In this document: piece after piece, positions 46,196 to 54,988 of the stretch | Layout of the letters: each line of letters opens with the position of its first letter | Position numbering within the stretch: the first letter of the stretch is position 1 | Origin: CADEFQ01 sp035433705 | GTDB taxonomy: Bacteria > Pseudomonadota > Gammaproteobacteria > Steroidobacterales > Steroidobacteraceae | NCBI GenBank assembly: GCA_035433705.1 | Contig: DAORVK010000009.1 | Location: forward strand, 1-64,000 | DNA length: 64,000 nucleotides | Reading direction: 5' to 3' | Notes under the pieces: generated by a model | What the model saw: the letters and a program-made list of their open reading frames with translations, nothing else | Database searches by the model: none | Told to the model about the DNA's origin: nothing | Position numbers and translations under genes: made by a program

Positions 46196-46633
46196 TCAGG
46201 GTCGAGTCGTCTGCCCCACGAAGAGATGGGCCCGCGCGACCGCAACAGGCGCGCTCTCGTCGCTCTGCCAGCAACCGACGCTGACCGCCGCCACCCGTCG
46301 ACCGATGCGCTGGAAGCTGCAGCGCGCATGGAGGTCCTTCGGTCCGGCATGGCTCAGGTAGTCGATCGAGAAATCGATGAATCGGGGCGGGCGCTGCTCG
46401 CCGAGCTGAGCGAACGCGGCGACGAGCGCCGTGATCTGCATGAAGCTGCCGATGACTCCGCCATGGATGGCCGGCAGGCGCATGTTGCCGATCAGGCGCT
46501 GCTGGAATGGAAGTCGCAGCATGATGCCGCGATCGTCCGTGCACTGCTCGAGGCAGGCACCGATCTGCTGCGCATACGGCATGCGGGAGAGGGCCCGCGC
46601 AGCGCGCTCCGCGATCGCGGATGGGCCGCTCAC
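46196..46633 (-). CDS. PaaI-like hot-dog thioesterase
   Basis: 145 residues from the GTG at 46633, which overlaps the stop of the preceding gene (GTGA). It shows the PaaI-like pattern: LPAIHGGVIGSFMQITALVA, then FIDFSIDYLSHAGPKDLHAR. Such enzymes hydrolyse acyl-CoA thioesters and can rescue CoA from stalled intermediates. Second of two adjacent thioesterase genes, perhaps a heteromer. Confidence 0.8.
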   Translation of the reverse strand: MSGPSAIAERAARALSRMPYAQQIGACLEQCTDDRGIMLRLPFQQRLIGNMRLPAIHGGVIGSFMQITALVAAFAQLGEQRPPRFIDFSIDYLSHAGPKDLHARCSFQRIGRRVAAVSVGCWQSDESAPVAVARAHLFVGQTTRP

Positions 46634-47079
46634 GGGCGGGCGCCGCCTGGCGAGTGGGAAGTTCGCATGAAGGCCCCGTTTGCGCTCGCCACCGGCCGCT
46701 CGTGCCGTCCCGAGTGCAATTCGCACCGGACGAAGATGACTGAACGGGTCACTCGATAGCACGCGGCTTCGGCCACCAGATCGTGTTTCAGGGGAGCCGG
46801 CGCAAGGTAATCGATGCGCAGATCCAGCGTGGACATGGGTTCGGGGCGCTCGAGACTGCGACCGGCAGCAAGCCCGCAAGCAGTGTCGGCGAGGCTAAAC
46901 AGGACGCCGGGAAAGAAGAATCGCTCGTCCGGATCTGCAGCCAGCATCGGTTGAGCGACAATGCGCATGCGGATCTTTCCCGGGGGCGAAGCAAGGTCGA
47001 CTTTCATGCCGACGTCGATCGTGTGAGGCATGTGCTGCTCGATGATGCGAGCGAGATTTTCAAGTGAGAGCTGACTCAT
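46630..47079 (-). CDS. PaaI-like hot-dog thioesterase
   Basis: 149-residue hot-dog protein with FFFPGVLFSLADTACGLAAG (the usual HGG...D region, here PGVLFSLAD) and STLDLRIDYLAPAPLKHDLV. It starts 96 bp from the divergent crotonase gene at 47176. It forms an overlapping pair with the thioesterase at 46196-46633. The active-site Asp equivalent is present in FSLAD, whereas the HGG of the partner is replaced here, which suits a division of labour between subunits. Function inferred. Confidence 0.8.
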   Translation of the reverse strand: MSQLSLENLARIIEQHMPHTIDVGMKVDLASPPGKIRMRIVAQPMLAADPDERFFFPGVLFSLADTACGLAAGRSLERPEPMSTLDLRIDYLAPAPLKHDLVAEAACYRVTRSVIFVRCELHSGRHERPVASANGAFMRTSHSPGGARP

Positions 47080-47175
47080 GGTTCACGTCCCTCTGCCGCG
47101 CCATAGACCATGTGGACGACGCCGCGTTTGAGCGCCCGTCCATAATTCAGGCTGCTGTCGTGTGAGGTTGAAGAC

Positions 47176-47955
47176 ATGATTGATACCGCTCTGCACATCG
47201 TGACCGAGAAACGTGAGGGCGTGCTACGCGTGGAGATTCATCGCCCGGAGAAGAAGAATGCCCTGACCGCCGCGATGTATGGGCAGTTGGCCGATGTATT
47301 CCAGCAGGCCGCCGGGGATAGTGACATCCGCGTGCTGCTGCTCCATGGGCAGCCTGGCGCATTCACGGCAGGCAACGATCTGGGGGAATTCCTGAATGAT
47401 CCGCCGATGAACGAAGATGCGCCGGTCTTCCGTTTCCTTACGGCCTTCCGGGACTTTCCGAAGCCCTTTCTCGCCGCGGTGACCGGGGCGGCCGTCGGCG
47501 TTGGCACGACAATGCTGCTCCATTGCGACATGGTGTTCGCGGGCGAGGGAGCAAAGTTCCAGCTGCCCTTCGTCAGCCTTGGTCTGTGTCCTGAAGCAGC
47601 TTCCAGTCTGTTGCTCCCGGCCTTGATCGGCCACGCGCGGGCGGCGGAGATCATCCTGCTGGGCGAACCCTTCGGCGCCGGGCAAGCGCGCGAGATGGGC
47701 CTCGTCAATGCGGTGCTGCCCGACGCCGAGGTGCTCGATCATGCGCTCGTCCGGGCTCGCAGGCTCGCGGCGCAGCCCCCGGCGGCGGTGCGGCTGGCGA
47801 AGCAGCTGCTGAAGCGACCGCAGGCGGCGCTGGTCAGGGAAACCATGGCGGAGGAAGATCGGCAGTTCAAGGCGCGTCTCACTTCGCCGGAGGCGAGGGA
47901 AGCCTTCGGCGCGTTCCTCGAGAAGCGCAAGCCCGACTTCTCGCGCTTCTCGTGA
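47176..47955 (+). CDS. Enoyl-CoA hydratase/isomerase family protein, isomerase-like
   Basis: 259-residue crotonase. GQPGAFTAGNDLGEF and GAAVGVGTTMLLHCD form the oxyanion region. The acid/base segment LPFVSLGLCPEAASSLLLP has a single Glu followed by AASS, the arrangement of delta3-delta2-enoyl-CoA isomerases, while the first Glu of true hydratases is absent (GVGTTML). Probable role: moving a double bond into conjugation before dehydrogenation or hydration. Stands alone on the plus strand between two minus-strand operons, with GAGG before its ATG. Confidence 0.86.
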   Translation: MIDTALHIVTEKREGVLRVEIHRPEKKNALTAAMYGQLADVFQQAAGDSDIRVLLLHGQPGAFTAGNDLGEFLNDPPMNEDAPVFRFLTAFRDFPKPFLAAVTGAAVGVGTTMLLHCDMVFAGEGAKFQLPFVSLGLCPEAASSLLLPALIGHARAAEIILLGEPFGAGQAREMGLVNAVLPDAEVLDHALVRARRLAAQPPAAVRLAKQLLKRPQAALVRETMAEEDRQFKARLTSPEAREAFGAFLEKRKPDFSRFS

Positions 47956-47977
47956 GCCCCGCATCGGGCTGGCCCGG

Positions 47978-48799
47978 TCATCGTGCGTCGGGCTTTGCCA
48001 TGCGCGCCAGGATGCGGCGAGCACGTTCCATGACCGGCCGGTCGATCATCTCGCCATCGAGCGAGCGAGCCGCGCCGGTATCGGCCGTCGCGATGACTCG
48101 CTGGGCCCAGGAGACTGCCGCCTCGTCGGGCCGAAAGGCATGACTGATGGGTGCGATCTGGCGTGGGTGGATCGCGAGCTTGCCGCCAAAGCCCAGATCG
48201 GCAGCGCGGCGCGCATCGTGCGCAACGGCAACCGGATCATCGATTGCCGTGGTGACGCCATCGAGTGGTGCCGCTAGTCCGGCAAGCCGTGAGCGCAGCA
48301 CGAGTTCCGCGCGCGCCGGCAGCAGTGGTTCCCAGGCGTGCGCACAACCGAGGTCGAGTGCGTAGTCGATCGAGCCAAGAGCGGCCATGCACACTCCTGG
48401 CGCCCCGAGAATATCGGTCAGACCAGCGAGCCCTGCGGCGCTTTCGATGAGAGGAATCACAGACACGGTGCGCTGCAGAGCTGCTTGAATGGCTGCGATA
48501 TCGCCGGCGTGCTCGACCTTCGGCAGCATCAGCGCGGCGATGGGGATTTCCCTGAGCGCGGCGAGATCGGCCTCAAACCAGGGAGAGGTGCGCGCGTTGA
48601 CGCGGATGATCGTCCGGGATCCGTCCAGGCCATGACTGCGAATGCACTCACGCGCATAGGCCTTGCGTTCTGCCGCAACGGCGTCCTCGAGGTCCAGAAT
48701 GACGGCGTCGGCGCCGCTCGCGGCAGCCTTTGCAAATCGTTCCGGCCGATCGCCCGGGACGAACAGCGGCGCGATGAGGGGGCGGATCGACGTGCTCAC
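47978..48799 (-). CDS. CitE-like CoA-ester lyase (HpcH/HpaI aldolase family)
   Basis: 273 residues from the GTG at 48799, which overlaps the upstream stop (GTGA). TIM-barrel lyase motifs: APLFVPGDRPERF, ILDLEDAVAAERK (metal Glu-Asp), VIPLIESAAGLAGL, and FGGKLAIHPRQI. The family cleaves malyl-, citramalyl- or other beta-hydroxyacyl-CoA esters. It is directly coupled to a mesaconyl-CoA-hydratase-like gene, so hydration followed by lyase cleavage of a C4-C5 branched diacid CoA ester is the natural inference. Confidence 0.88.
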   Translation of the reverse strand: MSTSIRPLIAPLFVPGDRPERFAKAAASGADAVILDLEDAVAAERKAYARECIRSHGLDGSRTIIRVNARTSPWFEADLAALREIPIAALMLPKVEHAGDIAAIQAALQRTVSVIPLIESAAGLAGLTDILGAPGVCMAALGSIDYALDLGCAHAWEPLLPARAELVLRSRLAGLAAPLDGVTTAIDDPVAVAHDARRAADLGFGGKLAIHPRQIAPISHAFRPDEAAVSWAQRVIATADTGAARSLDGEMIDRPVMERARRILARMAKPDAR

Positions 48800-49653
48800 C
48801 ACGATGCCGTGGCCTCCATGTTTCTCTCGCCGTGCGACGATTGTGTCCAGCATCGCAGGCTGCCGTCGGCCTCGCGCCGGCAGCAGACGTAGAAGTCACT
48901 TCCTGCAATCAGCGGCGCGACGCCCCGGTACTCGAAAGCCCGCGGTGTGCTGCCACCGATCGTGGCCGCGAGATTCAGCAGCAGGGTGGCCTGTAGCGGG
49001 CCGTGTACGACCAGGCCCGCATAGCCCTCGACGTCCATTGCATAGGGCTGGTCGTAATGGATGCGGTGGCTGTTGAAAGTCAGTGCCGAATACCGGAACA
49101 GCAGCACCGGAGAAGCCGCTATGGTCCACACTCCATCGCAGTCCGCGGGAGGAGTGCACGCGGCGGCCTCTGCGGCACGGGCTCGTGTCTCGCCCATTGG
49201 TGGCAACGCCGCTTCGCGATAGACGAGATCCTGCCGCTCGCGAATGACCGCGCTGCGTTCCGTGGCGAGTTCGTGCTCCACCGTGACGAAGGCGAGCGTT
49301 CCCGAGCGGCCTTCCTTGCACGTGATCTCGGCGATTTTCGAGCGGCGCGTGACTCGATCATCCAGGCGCAATGGCGCGTTCGTTTCGACTCGACCTCCGG
49401 CCCACATGCGTCGCGGCAGCGGTAGGGGTGGCAGGAAGTCTCCAGTCAGAGGATGGCCGTCGGCTCCGATTCGGGAACCGTCGGCGGCTTCGGGAGCGAG
49501 ACACCAGTGAATCGCCGGCGGCGCATCGCCAGGCTCCGTGCGTGCGAGGTGTGGTGTCAGGGTCGCGCAGTAGGCGTCGACCAGTCGGGGCGTCAGCACG
49601 TCGGCGCTCTCGCGAGTGCGACCGATCCACTGCGTCAGGGTAGGGAGATCCAA
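48796..49653 (-). CDS. Mesaconyl-C4-CoA hydratase-like (FAS1-type hot-dog) protein
   Basis: 285 residues from a TTG at 49653 preceded by GAGAG; the next possible starts upstream lie inside the neighbouring crotonase gene. Two hot-dog halves: an N-terminal FAS1-like dehydratase part with LPLPRRMWAGGRVE and FVTVEHELATER, and a C-terminal MaoC part with LFRYSALTFNSHRIHYDQPY holding the catalytic His. This is the layout of mesaconyl-C4-CoA hydratases and HTD2-type enzymes. It is encoded between a crotonase and a CitE-like lyase on overlapping frames. Substrate inferred from that pairing. Confidence 0.84.
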   Translation of the reverse strand: MDLPTLTQWIGRTRESADVLTPRLVDAYCATLTPHLARTEPGDAPPAIHWCLAPEAADGSRIGADGHPLTGDFLPPLPLPRRMWAGGRVETNAPLRLDDRVTRRSKIAEITCKEGRSGTLAFVTVEHELATERSAVIRERQDLVYREAALPPMGETRARAAEAAACTPPADCDGVWTIAASPVLLFRYSALTFNSHRIHYDQPYAMDVEGYAGLVVHGPLQATLLLNLAATIGGSTPRAFEYRGVAPLIAGSDFYVCCRREADGSLRCWTQSSHGERNMEATASW

Positions 49654-49663
49654 AGCCGCGCTC

Positions 49664-50491
49664 TCAGTAACCCCGATACTTTGGCTCGCGACCTTCGCGC
49701 GCCGCACGCAGTACTTCCCTGGCGTCGTCGGTCGCACTGCATTGCATCATGTTGTAGGCCTCGAGCTCGATGACCTGCTCGAGCGTCATCGATTCCGCAG
49801 CGTTGAGGCTGCGCTTGATGTAGCGGTAGGCCACCGGTGGGCCATCGTCCAGACGGCTCGCGAGCGCCTGCGTTTCCCCTTCCAGCTCGGCATCCGGCAC
49901 GACGCGCGTTACGAGGCCGATGCGCAGGGCCTCATCCGCCGGGATCTTGTCTCCGAGCAGATAGAGTTCCCGCGCCTTTGCCGGCCCGACCACACGCGGG
50001 AGAAGATAGCTGCCGCCGAAATCCCCGGGCCGCGCCGCCCTGACGTAGGCCGTGGCGAACGATGCGGTTTCCGAGGCAATACGAATGTCGCAAGCGGCGG
50101 CGAGGCACAGTCCGGCGCCGACGACAGGGCCGCGCAGCATCGCGATCGTCGGCTTCGGCATGGTGTGCAGCAGGATCGGCGAGCGGCTGAGCCTCCCGAC
50201 GTGCGAAGCGCGCATGCCGACCGATTTCCACACCGGATCCTCGGACCATCTGACGCTGACAGGATCTCCCGGATCCAGTTGCTCGCGGCTGCGCAGATCC
50301 CCTCCCGAGCAGAAGCCGCGACCCGTGCCGGCCAGTACGACGACTCTCACGCCGGGATCGACGCTGGCCGCTTCCAGCGCCTCGTTGAGCAGCCGCATCA
50401 ACTCCCATGTGAGCGCATTGAGCTGCTCGGGGCGATTCAGCGTCAGCGTGAGAACGCCTTCGAGCTGCTGTCTGAGTAGAACGGATGTCAT
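49664..50491 (-). CDS. Enoyl-CoA hydratase family protein lacking both catalytic Glu
   Basis: 275-residue crotonase that starts a minus-strand operon with the Meh-like and CitE-like genes. Oxyanion segments GRGFCSGGDLRSRE and RGPVVGAGLCLAAACD are present. The first Glu of the hydratase motif is Cys and the second is not conserved; instead it reads AARPGDFGGSYLL. An Asp in that place is used by crotonases that open or close rings (MenB-type). Ring-cleaving hydrolases such as EchA20 of steroid D-ring degradation belong to this superfamily, so that role is possible. Palindrome copy 5 is 40 bp upstream of its start. Confidence 0.86.
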   Translation of the reverse strand: MTSVLLRQQLEGVLTLTLNRPEQLNALTWELMRLLNEALEAASVDPGVRVVVLAGTGRGFCSGGDLRSREQLDPGDPVSVRWSEDPVWKSVGMRASHVGRLSRSPILLHTMPKPTIAMLRGPVVGAGLCLAAACDIRIASETASFATAYVRAARPGDFGGSYLLPRVVGPAKARELYLLGDKIPADEALRIGLVTRVVPDAELEGETQALASRLDDGPPVAYRYIKRSLNAAESMTLEQVIELEAYNMMQCSATDDAREVLRAAREGREPKYRGY

Positions 50492-50533
50492 GTCATTCTC
50501 TCGTCAACTTAACTGTCGCAAGTGCGAGTACTC

Positions 50534-50553
50534 ATCGTCCGTTCAGACGATGG
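50534..50553. promoter_or_regulatory. Regulon palindrome, copy 5 (extended dyad)
   Basis: CATCGTCCGTTCAGACGATG shows the longest symmetry of all copies: CATCGTC pairs with GACGATG, with core GTCCG-TT-CAGAC at 50537-50548. It lies between the divergent crotonase (starts 50491) and the acetone-carboxylase-like beta subunit (starts 50638), so it could control both large operons. Confidence 0.8.
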
Positions 50554-50637
50554 GTCACGATGGCCCGGGAGCTAGCCTAGCATTGCGGGGCCGAGTGCGC
50601 GGCCCTTGCAGGCTCGGTCCACGGAGGTGATGGTCAG

Positions 50638-52782
50638 ATGCAGCGCTATCTCGCAGCCTGTGATGCAGGTGGAACGATGACCGACGTGATCATCGTCGAT
50701 GAGACGGGTCGCTCGGTCGTGGGCAAGGCTCCCACCAGCCCGCGCGATGAAAGTATCGGCTACATGGAAGCGTTCTTCGAGGCGCTCGACGAAATCGGGA
50801 TCCCGAAGGAGGAGCAGCAGAGCTTTGGTTCGCGTCTCGAGACAGCGATCTACACCGGCACTTCGATGCTCAACTGCGTGATCAACATGTCCGGGTACCG
50901 GACAGGCCTGATCACCACCAGAGGCTTCGAGGACATCAACGCGCAGGGTCGCGGCAAGCAGACTTTCATCGGTCAGCAGTGGTCCGAGATCAGCCACATG
51001 CAGTACCGCAGGCACCGCACGCCGCTCGTGCCAAGGAAGCTGGCGCGCGGCGTCACCGAGCGCATCGACATGTTCGGCAAGGTTGTCATCCCGCTCTACG
51101 AGCACGAGGTGGAGCAGGCCGCGCGCGAGTTGATCGTCAATGAGCAGTGCCAGTCGATTGCCATCGTTTTCCTGCAGTCGTACAAGAACGCCGAACACGA
51201 GGAACGCGCCGAGGCTATCGTGCGGCGCGTGATGCAGCAGGCCGGCCGCGACATTCCCATCGAGCTCTCGAGCCGGGTGGCGCCGACGATGCGGGAGATC
51301 TCCCGCGCGAACTCGACCATCGTGCAGGCCTATGCGACCGACCCGGCGAGAAAGCAGCTGTTCCGCATCGAGGAGTCGCTGAAGAAGATCGGCTATCGCC
51401 ACAGCCTCAAGACCGTGCTCGGTTACGGCGGGGTGACCAATATCCGCTACCCGCGGCTGTTCGAAGCCGCCATGTCGGGCCCCGTCGGCGGCCTGATGGG
51501 GGCGAAGTATCTCGGCGGCGTGATCGGCGAGGAGAACATCGTCTGTTCAGACGTTGGCGGCACATCCTTCGATGCCGGCTGCATCACGGCAGGCGCGGTG
51601 CCCATCAACCGCGAGCCGGGCTTCCAGGACATGTATCTCACGGCCCCGATGCTGAGCATCAATTCCATCGGCGCAGGAACGGGCACCTACATTCGCATCG
51701 ATCCCACCACCAACCGCATCAAGCTGGGTCCCGACTCCGCCGGCGGCACGCCGGGGCCGACCTTCATGGAGGCCGGCAACACGACACCGACCATCAATGA
51801 CGCGAATCTCCTGCTCGGCATCCTGAATGAGCACAACTATCTCGGCGGCAAGGTCAAGGTCAACAAGGAGACCTCGTTCCGGCTGTTCAGGGAAAGGGTC
51901 GCAGAGCCGCTTGGGCTCGACGTCTACGATGCCTGTGAAGTCTGCATCGATCTGCTGAACATCCAGATGCGCGAACACCTGGTGCGCAGTCTCATGGTCG
52001 GCCGCGACTTGCGTGACTACGTTCTGCTCGGATATGGCGGTGGCGGTCCGCTGCACCTGTTGCCCTACGCCGGAGGCCATCCCTACAAGGCCGTAATCAC
52101 CGTGCCCTGGGCCGGCGGCTTCTCCGCATGGGGTGGTGCCTGCATGGACTATGCGCACCGCCGTCACAAGACCGTTTCCGTGGTGATCGCCTCCGGACAA
52201 AGCGACACCGGGCGCGTAGCCGCGGCCCAGCCGATGGTGGACATCTGGGATCAGCTGCGCAACGAACTCGTCGAGGAGCTCGTGGGCGAGGGGTTCAGGA
52301 AGGAGTCAATCCAGATTCAGCCCGTGGCCTACGTTCGCTATTACGGGCAGCTCGAGGACGTCGAGGTGCCCGCCCCGACAGCGAGCATCCGCACTTCCGG
52401 CGATCTCGACGCGCTGATCGCACGGTTCGAGGAAATCTACACGCGCATGTTCACGCTTGCCGGCAAGCCCGATGTGGGCACCTACCACATCACGGAAGTC
52501 TGCGTCGTGGCCACGGTAGAGACCGTCAAGCCGAAGCTCGTGAAGTACCCGCTCGCAGGCCGTACGCCACCGGCGGAGGCGACGAAGGGCACACGCCGGA
52601 TCTACCAGAAAGGCAAGTGGCACGATGCGAATATCTACAGGATGGAGAGCATGCGACCCGGCAACGAGGTGGATGGCCTCGCCGTCATCGAAGCCTCCAA
52701 CACGACGTTGTTCGTTCCATCCGAGTGGCACGTCCGCATCGACGAGTACAGCGTCTACTGGATGACGCGGAAGGACCGATAG
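50638..52782 (+). CDS. Acetone-carboxylase-like beta subunit (hydantoinase A family)
   Basis: 714 residues, matching the size of acetone carboxylase beta (AcxA, about 717). N-terminal phosphate-binding strand ACDAGGTMTDVIIVDE, middle IVCSDVGGTSFDAGC, and LLGYGGGGPLHLLPYAGG. The beta subunit hydrolyses ATP to phosphorylate the ketone and bicarbonate before carboxylation. It is followed with no gap by the alpha-like gene and then by a gamma-like zinc protein, the exact acxABC order. Acetophenone carboxylase and hydantoinase/oxoprolinase are relatives. The three-subunit set argues for carboxylation of a ketone. It leads the 10-kb operon that ends with the IpdAB-like gene. Confidence 0.9.
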   Translation: MQRYLAACDAGGTMTDVIIVDETGRSVVGKAPTSPRDESIGYMEAFFEALDEIGIPKEEQQSFGSRLETAIYTGTSMLNCVINMSGYRTGLITTRGFEDINAQGRGKQTFIGQQWSEISHMQYRRHRTPLVPRKLARGVTERIDMFGKVVIPLYEHEVEQAARELIVNEQCQSIAIVFLQSYKNAEHEERAEAIVRRVMQQAGRDIPIELSSRVAPTMREISRANSTIVQAYATDPARKQLFRIEESLKKIGYRHSLKTVLGYGGVTNIRYPRLFEAAMSGPVGGLMGAKYLGGVIGEENIVCSDVGGTSFDAGCITAGAVPINREPGFQDMYLTAPMLSINSIGAGTGTYIRIDPTTNRIKLGPDSAGGTPGPTFMEAGNTTPTINDANLLLGILNEHNYLGGKVKVNKETSFRLFRERVAEPLGLDVYDACEVCIDLLNIQMREHLVRSLMVGRDLRDYVLLGYGGGGPLHLLPYAGGHPYKAVITVPWAGGFSAWGGACMDYAHRRHKTVSVVIASGQSDTGRVAAAQPMVDIWDQLRNELVEELVGEGFRKESIQIQPVAYVRYYGQLEDVEVPAPTASIRTSGDLDALIARFEEIYTRMFTLAGKPDVGTYHITEVCVVATVETVKPKLVKYPLAGRTPPAEATKGTRRIYQKGKWHDANIYRMESMRPGNEVDGLAVIEASNTTLFVPSEWHVRIDEYSVYWMTRKDR

Positions 52783-54987
52783 ATGGGCAGTCAGCTGAAG
52801 CTCAGGGAGCAGCTCACGGTCAACGACGAACTCTTCAGGCAGACCGGCTGCATGTTCGGTCTGGAGCGACTCGCCGAGAAGGAAAAGGACCCTGGCCTCT
52901 ATGAGGCCGTGTGGCACATCCTGCTGAGCGTCTGCAACACCGCCTGGGAGGTCGGCTGCAAGGTTTCGGCCTCTCCGGTCGCCGCGGAAGGTGGCGATGC
53001 ACTCTGGGCGCTGCACACCCCGACCGGCGAGTGCATCTGCACCTCGTATGGCATCACCGCGCACGTCGGGCTTCTCGCCTCGATGGTGCGCAAATTCATC
53101 GAGCTCGGTTACGAGGACGTGCCCGGCTTCCGGCAGGGCGATATCTTCGAGAACAACGATCCGCACTACGGCGGCATCCATATGCCCGACATGGATACCG
53201 CCATGCCGATCTTCTACCACGGCAAGCTCGTGGCCTGGGCCTCCTCGGTGACCCACGTCGTCGATGCCGGCGCGGTGCTGCCGGGCTCGATCAACTTCAT
53301 GAACCCCGACACCTTCTCGGACGGCATGCCCGTCTCGGTGGAGCGGATCGGGGAGAACGATCGCTACTATCCCTGGTACGAACTGCGCATCAGGTCGCGT
53401 ACGCGCGCTCCGGACTGGGTATTCAGCGATGCGCGCGGGCGACTGGCTGGCCTCATCACCGTGCGCGAGAAGCTGATCGAGACCATCGACAAGTACGGCC
53501 TCGCGTTCTTCGAGGGCGCCTCAAAAGAATACATCGAGGACAGCCGACGCTATGCTGTGGCGCGCATCCGTACGCAGGCGGTTCCGGGGCGCATACGCAA
53601 GTCGCAGTTCAAAGACCTGGCAATGAAGGACAACGTGGTCCTGATGCCGAAGCAGAAGGTCGATCTTCTGTCGAACGTGCCGATGGAGATGAACATCGAC
53701 GGCAAGGCCAACGTGAGTCTGTCGCTTGCCGGGGCCAGCGCGAGCGTGCCTTTCGGTCAGAACATCACGCCGACGGCGCTGTCCTCGGCGCTGCTCATGG
53801 GCTACTCGCACGTGGTCGGCTTTGACATGTTCAACTCCGGGCCGACTTACGCGCTGACGGTGGATACGCCACCGCCGGGTTCATGGTGCAACCCCTTCGC
53901 GACCGACTGGTTCGCCTCCACCGGCATGGGCTGGTCCTCGGCGATCCGCTGGCTGAGCTCGCTCTACGAAGTGACGGGGCGCCTCTATTACATGCGCGGT
54001 TTCGTGGAGGAAATGTCGGCCGGCGCCGCTACCACGTTGTGCGCCGAGTGGAACGGCATCAACCAGTATGGGCAGTATGCGGTATGCCTCACGCTGGAGC
54101 AGGCGAGCAACGGCTCTCCGGCACGCGGCATTTCCGACGGTGAGCCGGCGGCCTGGTGCCTGTACACGGCGAACGCCGACTTCGGCAACGCCGAGGTCAT
54201 GGAGCTCTACTATCCGCTCATGTATCTCGGCCGGAACATGGAGCCGGATTCGGGCGGCTATGGCAAGTTCCGCGGTGGCATGGGTCACACCACCGTCTGG
54301 ATGGTGAAGAACTCCCCGGGGATGAACTTTGCCGCTGCCTGCGCCGGGGCCCATAGCAAAATCACAGCCAATCACGGCATGTACGGCGCGTATCCGACGC
54401 CGGGGGACCGTGTCGCCTATGCTGCCGGCACGAACGTCGAGGAACTCATCGCGCAGCGCAAACCCCTCGTGCACGATCGCGGCGACGATCCCGAGCATCC
54501 GACGCTCGAGCGCAACATCTCCGCGCGCGTCATGAACAACGACGTGGTCGTGCCGGTGAATATTCCCGAAACGCTGCACGAGTACGACCTGGTGATCAGT
54601 CCGACTTCCGGCGCGCAGGCCATGGGGGACCCCATCGAGCGCGACCTCGCGCTCGTCAAGGACGATCTCGACAAAGGCCTGACCCGCCCATGGGTCGCGG
54701 AGAACGTCCATGGCGTCATCGCACGCAAGGCAGGCGAGGGCGATTGGATCATCGATGTGCAAGCCACGGAGAAGAAGCGCCAGGGTATCCGTGAAGCACG
54801 GCGACGCCGCGGCGTGCCGTTCAGGGACTGGTGGCAGCAGGAGCGCGAACAGGTTGCAGTGGGCGCCAACATGGACGAGGCCGTGCTGAGAATGTGGAAC
54901 AGCTCAATGAAGCTTTCGCCCGGGTATGCCGCTGAGCTCCGCGCCTTCTGGAATCTGCCGGTCGACTTCGAATTCCGGGGAGCCTGA
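52783..54987 (+). CDS. Acetone-carboxylase-like alpha subunit (hydantoinase B family)
   Basis: 734 residues, close to acetone carboxylase alpha (about 776). Family segments are DIFENNDPHYGGIHMPDMD and ITAHVGLLASMVRKFIELGY in the N-terminal half, WFASTGMGWSSAIRWLSSLY in the middle and GKFRGGMGHTTVWMVKN in the second half. The start abuts the beta-subunit stop, so translation is coupled. In acetone carboxylase this subunit carries the metal site where the enolate is carboxylated. Sequence alone does not give the ketone. Confidence 0.9.
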   Translation: MGSQLKLREQLTVNDELFRQTGCMFGLERLAEKEKDPGLYEAVWHILLSVCNTAWEVGCKVSASPVAAEGGDALWALHTPTGECICTSYGITAHVGLLASMVRKFIELGYEDVPGFRQGDIFENNDPHYGGIHMPDMDTAMPIFYHGKLVAWASSVTHVVDAGAVLPGSINFMNPDTFSDGMPVSVERIGENDRYYPWYELRIRSRTRAPDWVFSDARGRLAGLITVREKLIETIDKYGLAFFEGASKEYIEDSRRYAVARIRTQAVPGRIRKSQFKDLAMKDNVVLMPKQKVDLLSNVPMEMNIDGKANVSLSLAGASASVPFGQNITPTALSSALLMGYSHVVGFDMFNSGPTYALTVDTPPPGSWCNPFATDWFASTGMGWSSAIRWLSSLYEVTGRLYYMRGFVEEMSAGAATTLCAEWNGINQYGQYAVCLTLEQASNGSPARGISDGEPAAWCLYTANADFGNAEVMELYYPLMYLGRNMEPDSGGYGKFRGGMGHTTVWMVKNSPGMNFAAACAGAHSKITANHGMYGAYPTPGDRVAYAAGTNVEELIAQRKPLVHDRGDDPEHPTLERNISARVMNNDVVVPVNIPETLHEYDLVISPTSGAQAMGDPIERDLALVKDDLDKGLTRPWVAENVHGVIARKAGEGDWIIDVQATEKKRQGIREARRRRGVPFRDWWQQEREQVAVGANMDEAVLRMWNSSMKLSPGYAAELRAFWNLPVDFEFRGA

Positions 54988-54988
54988 C

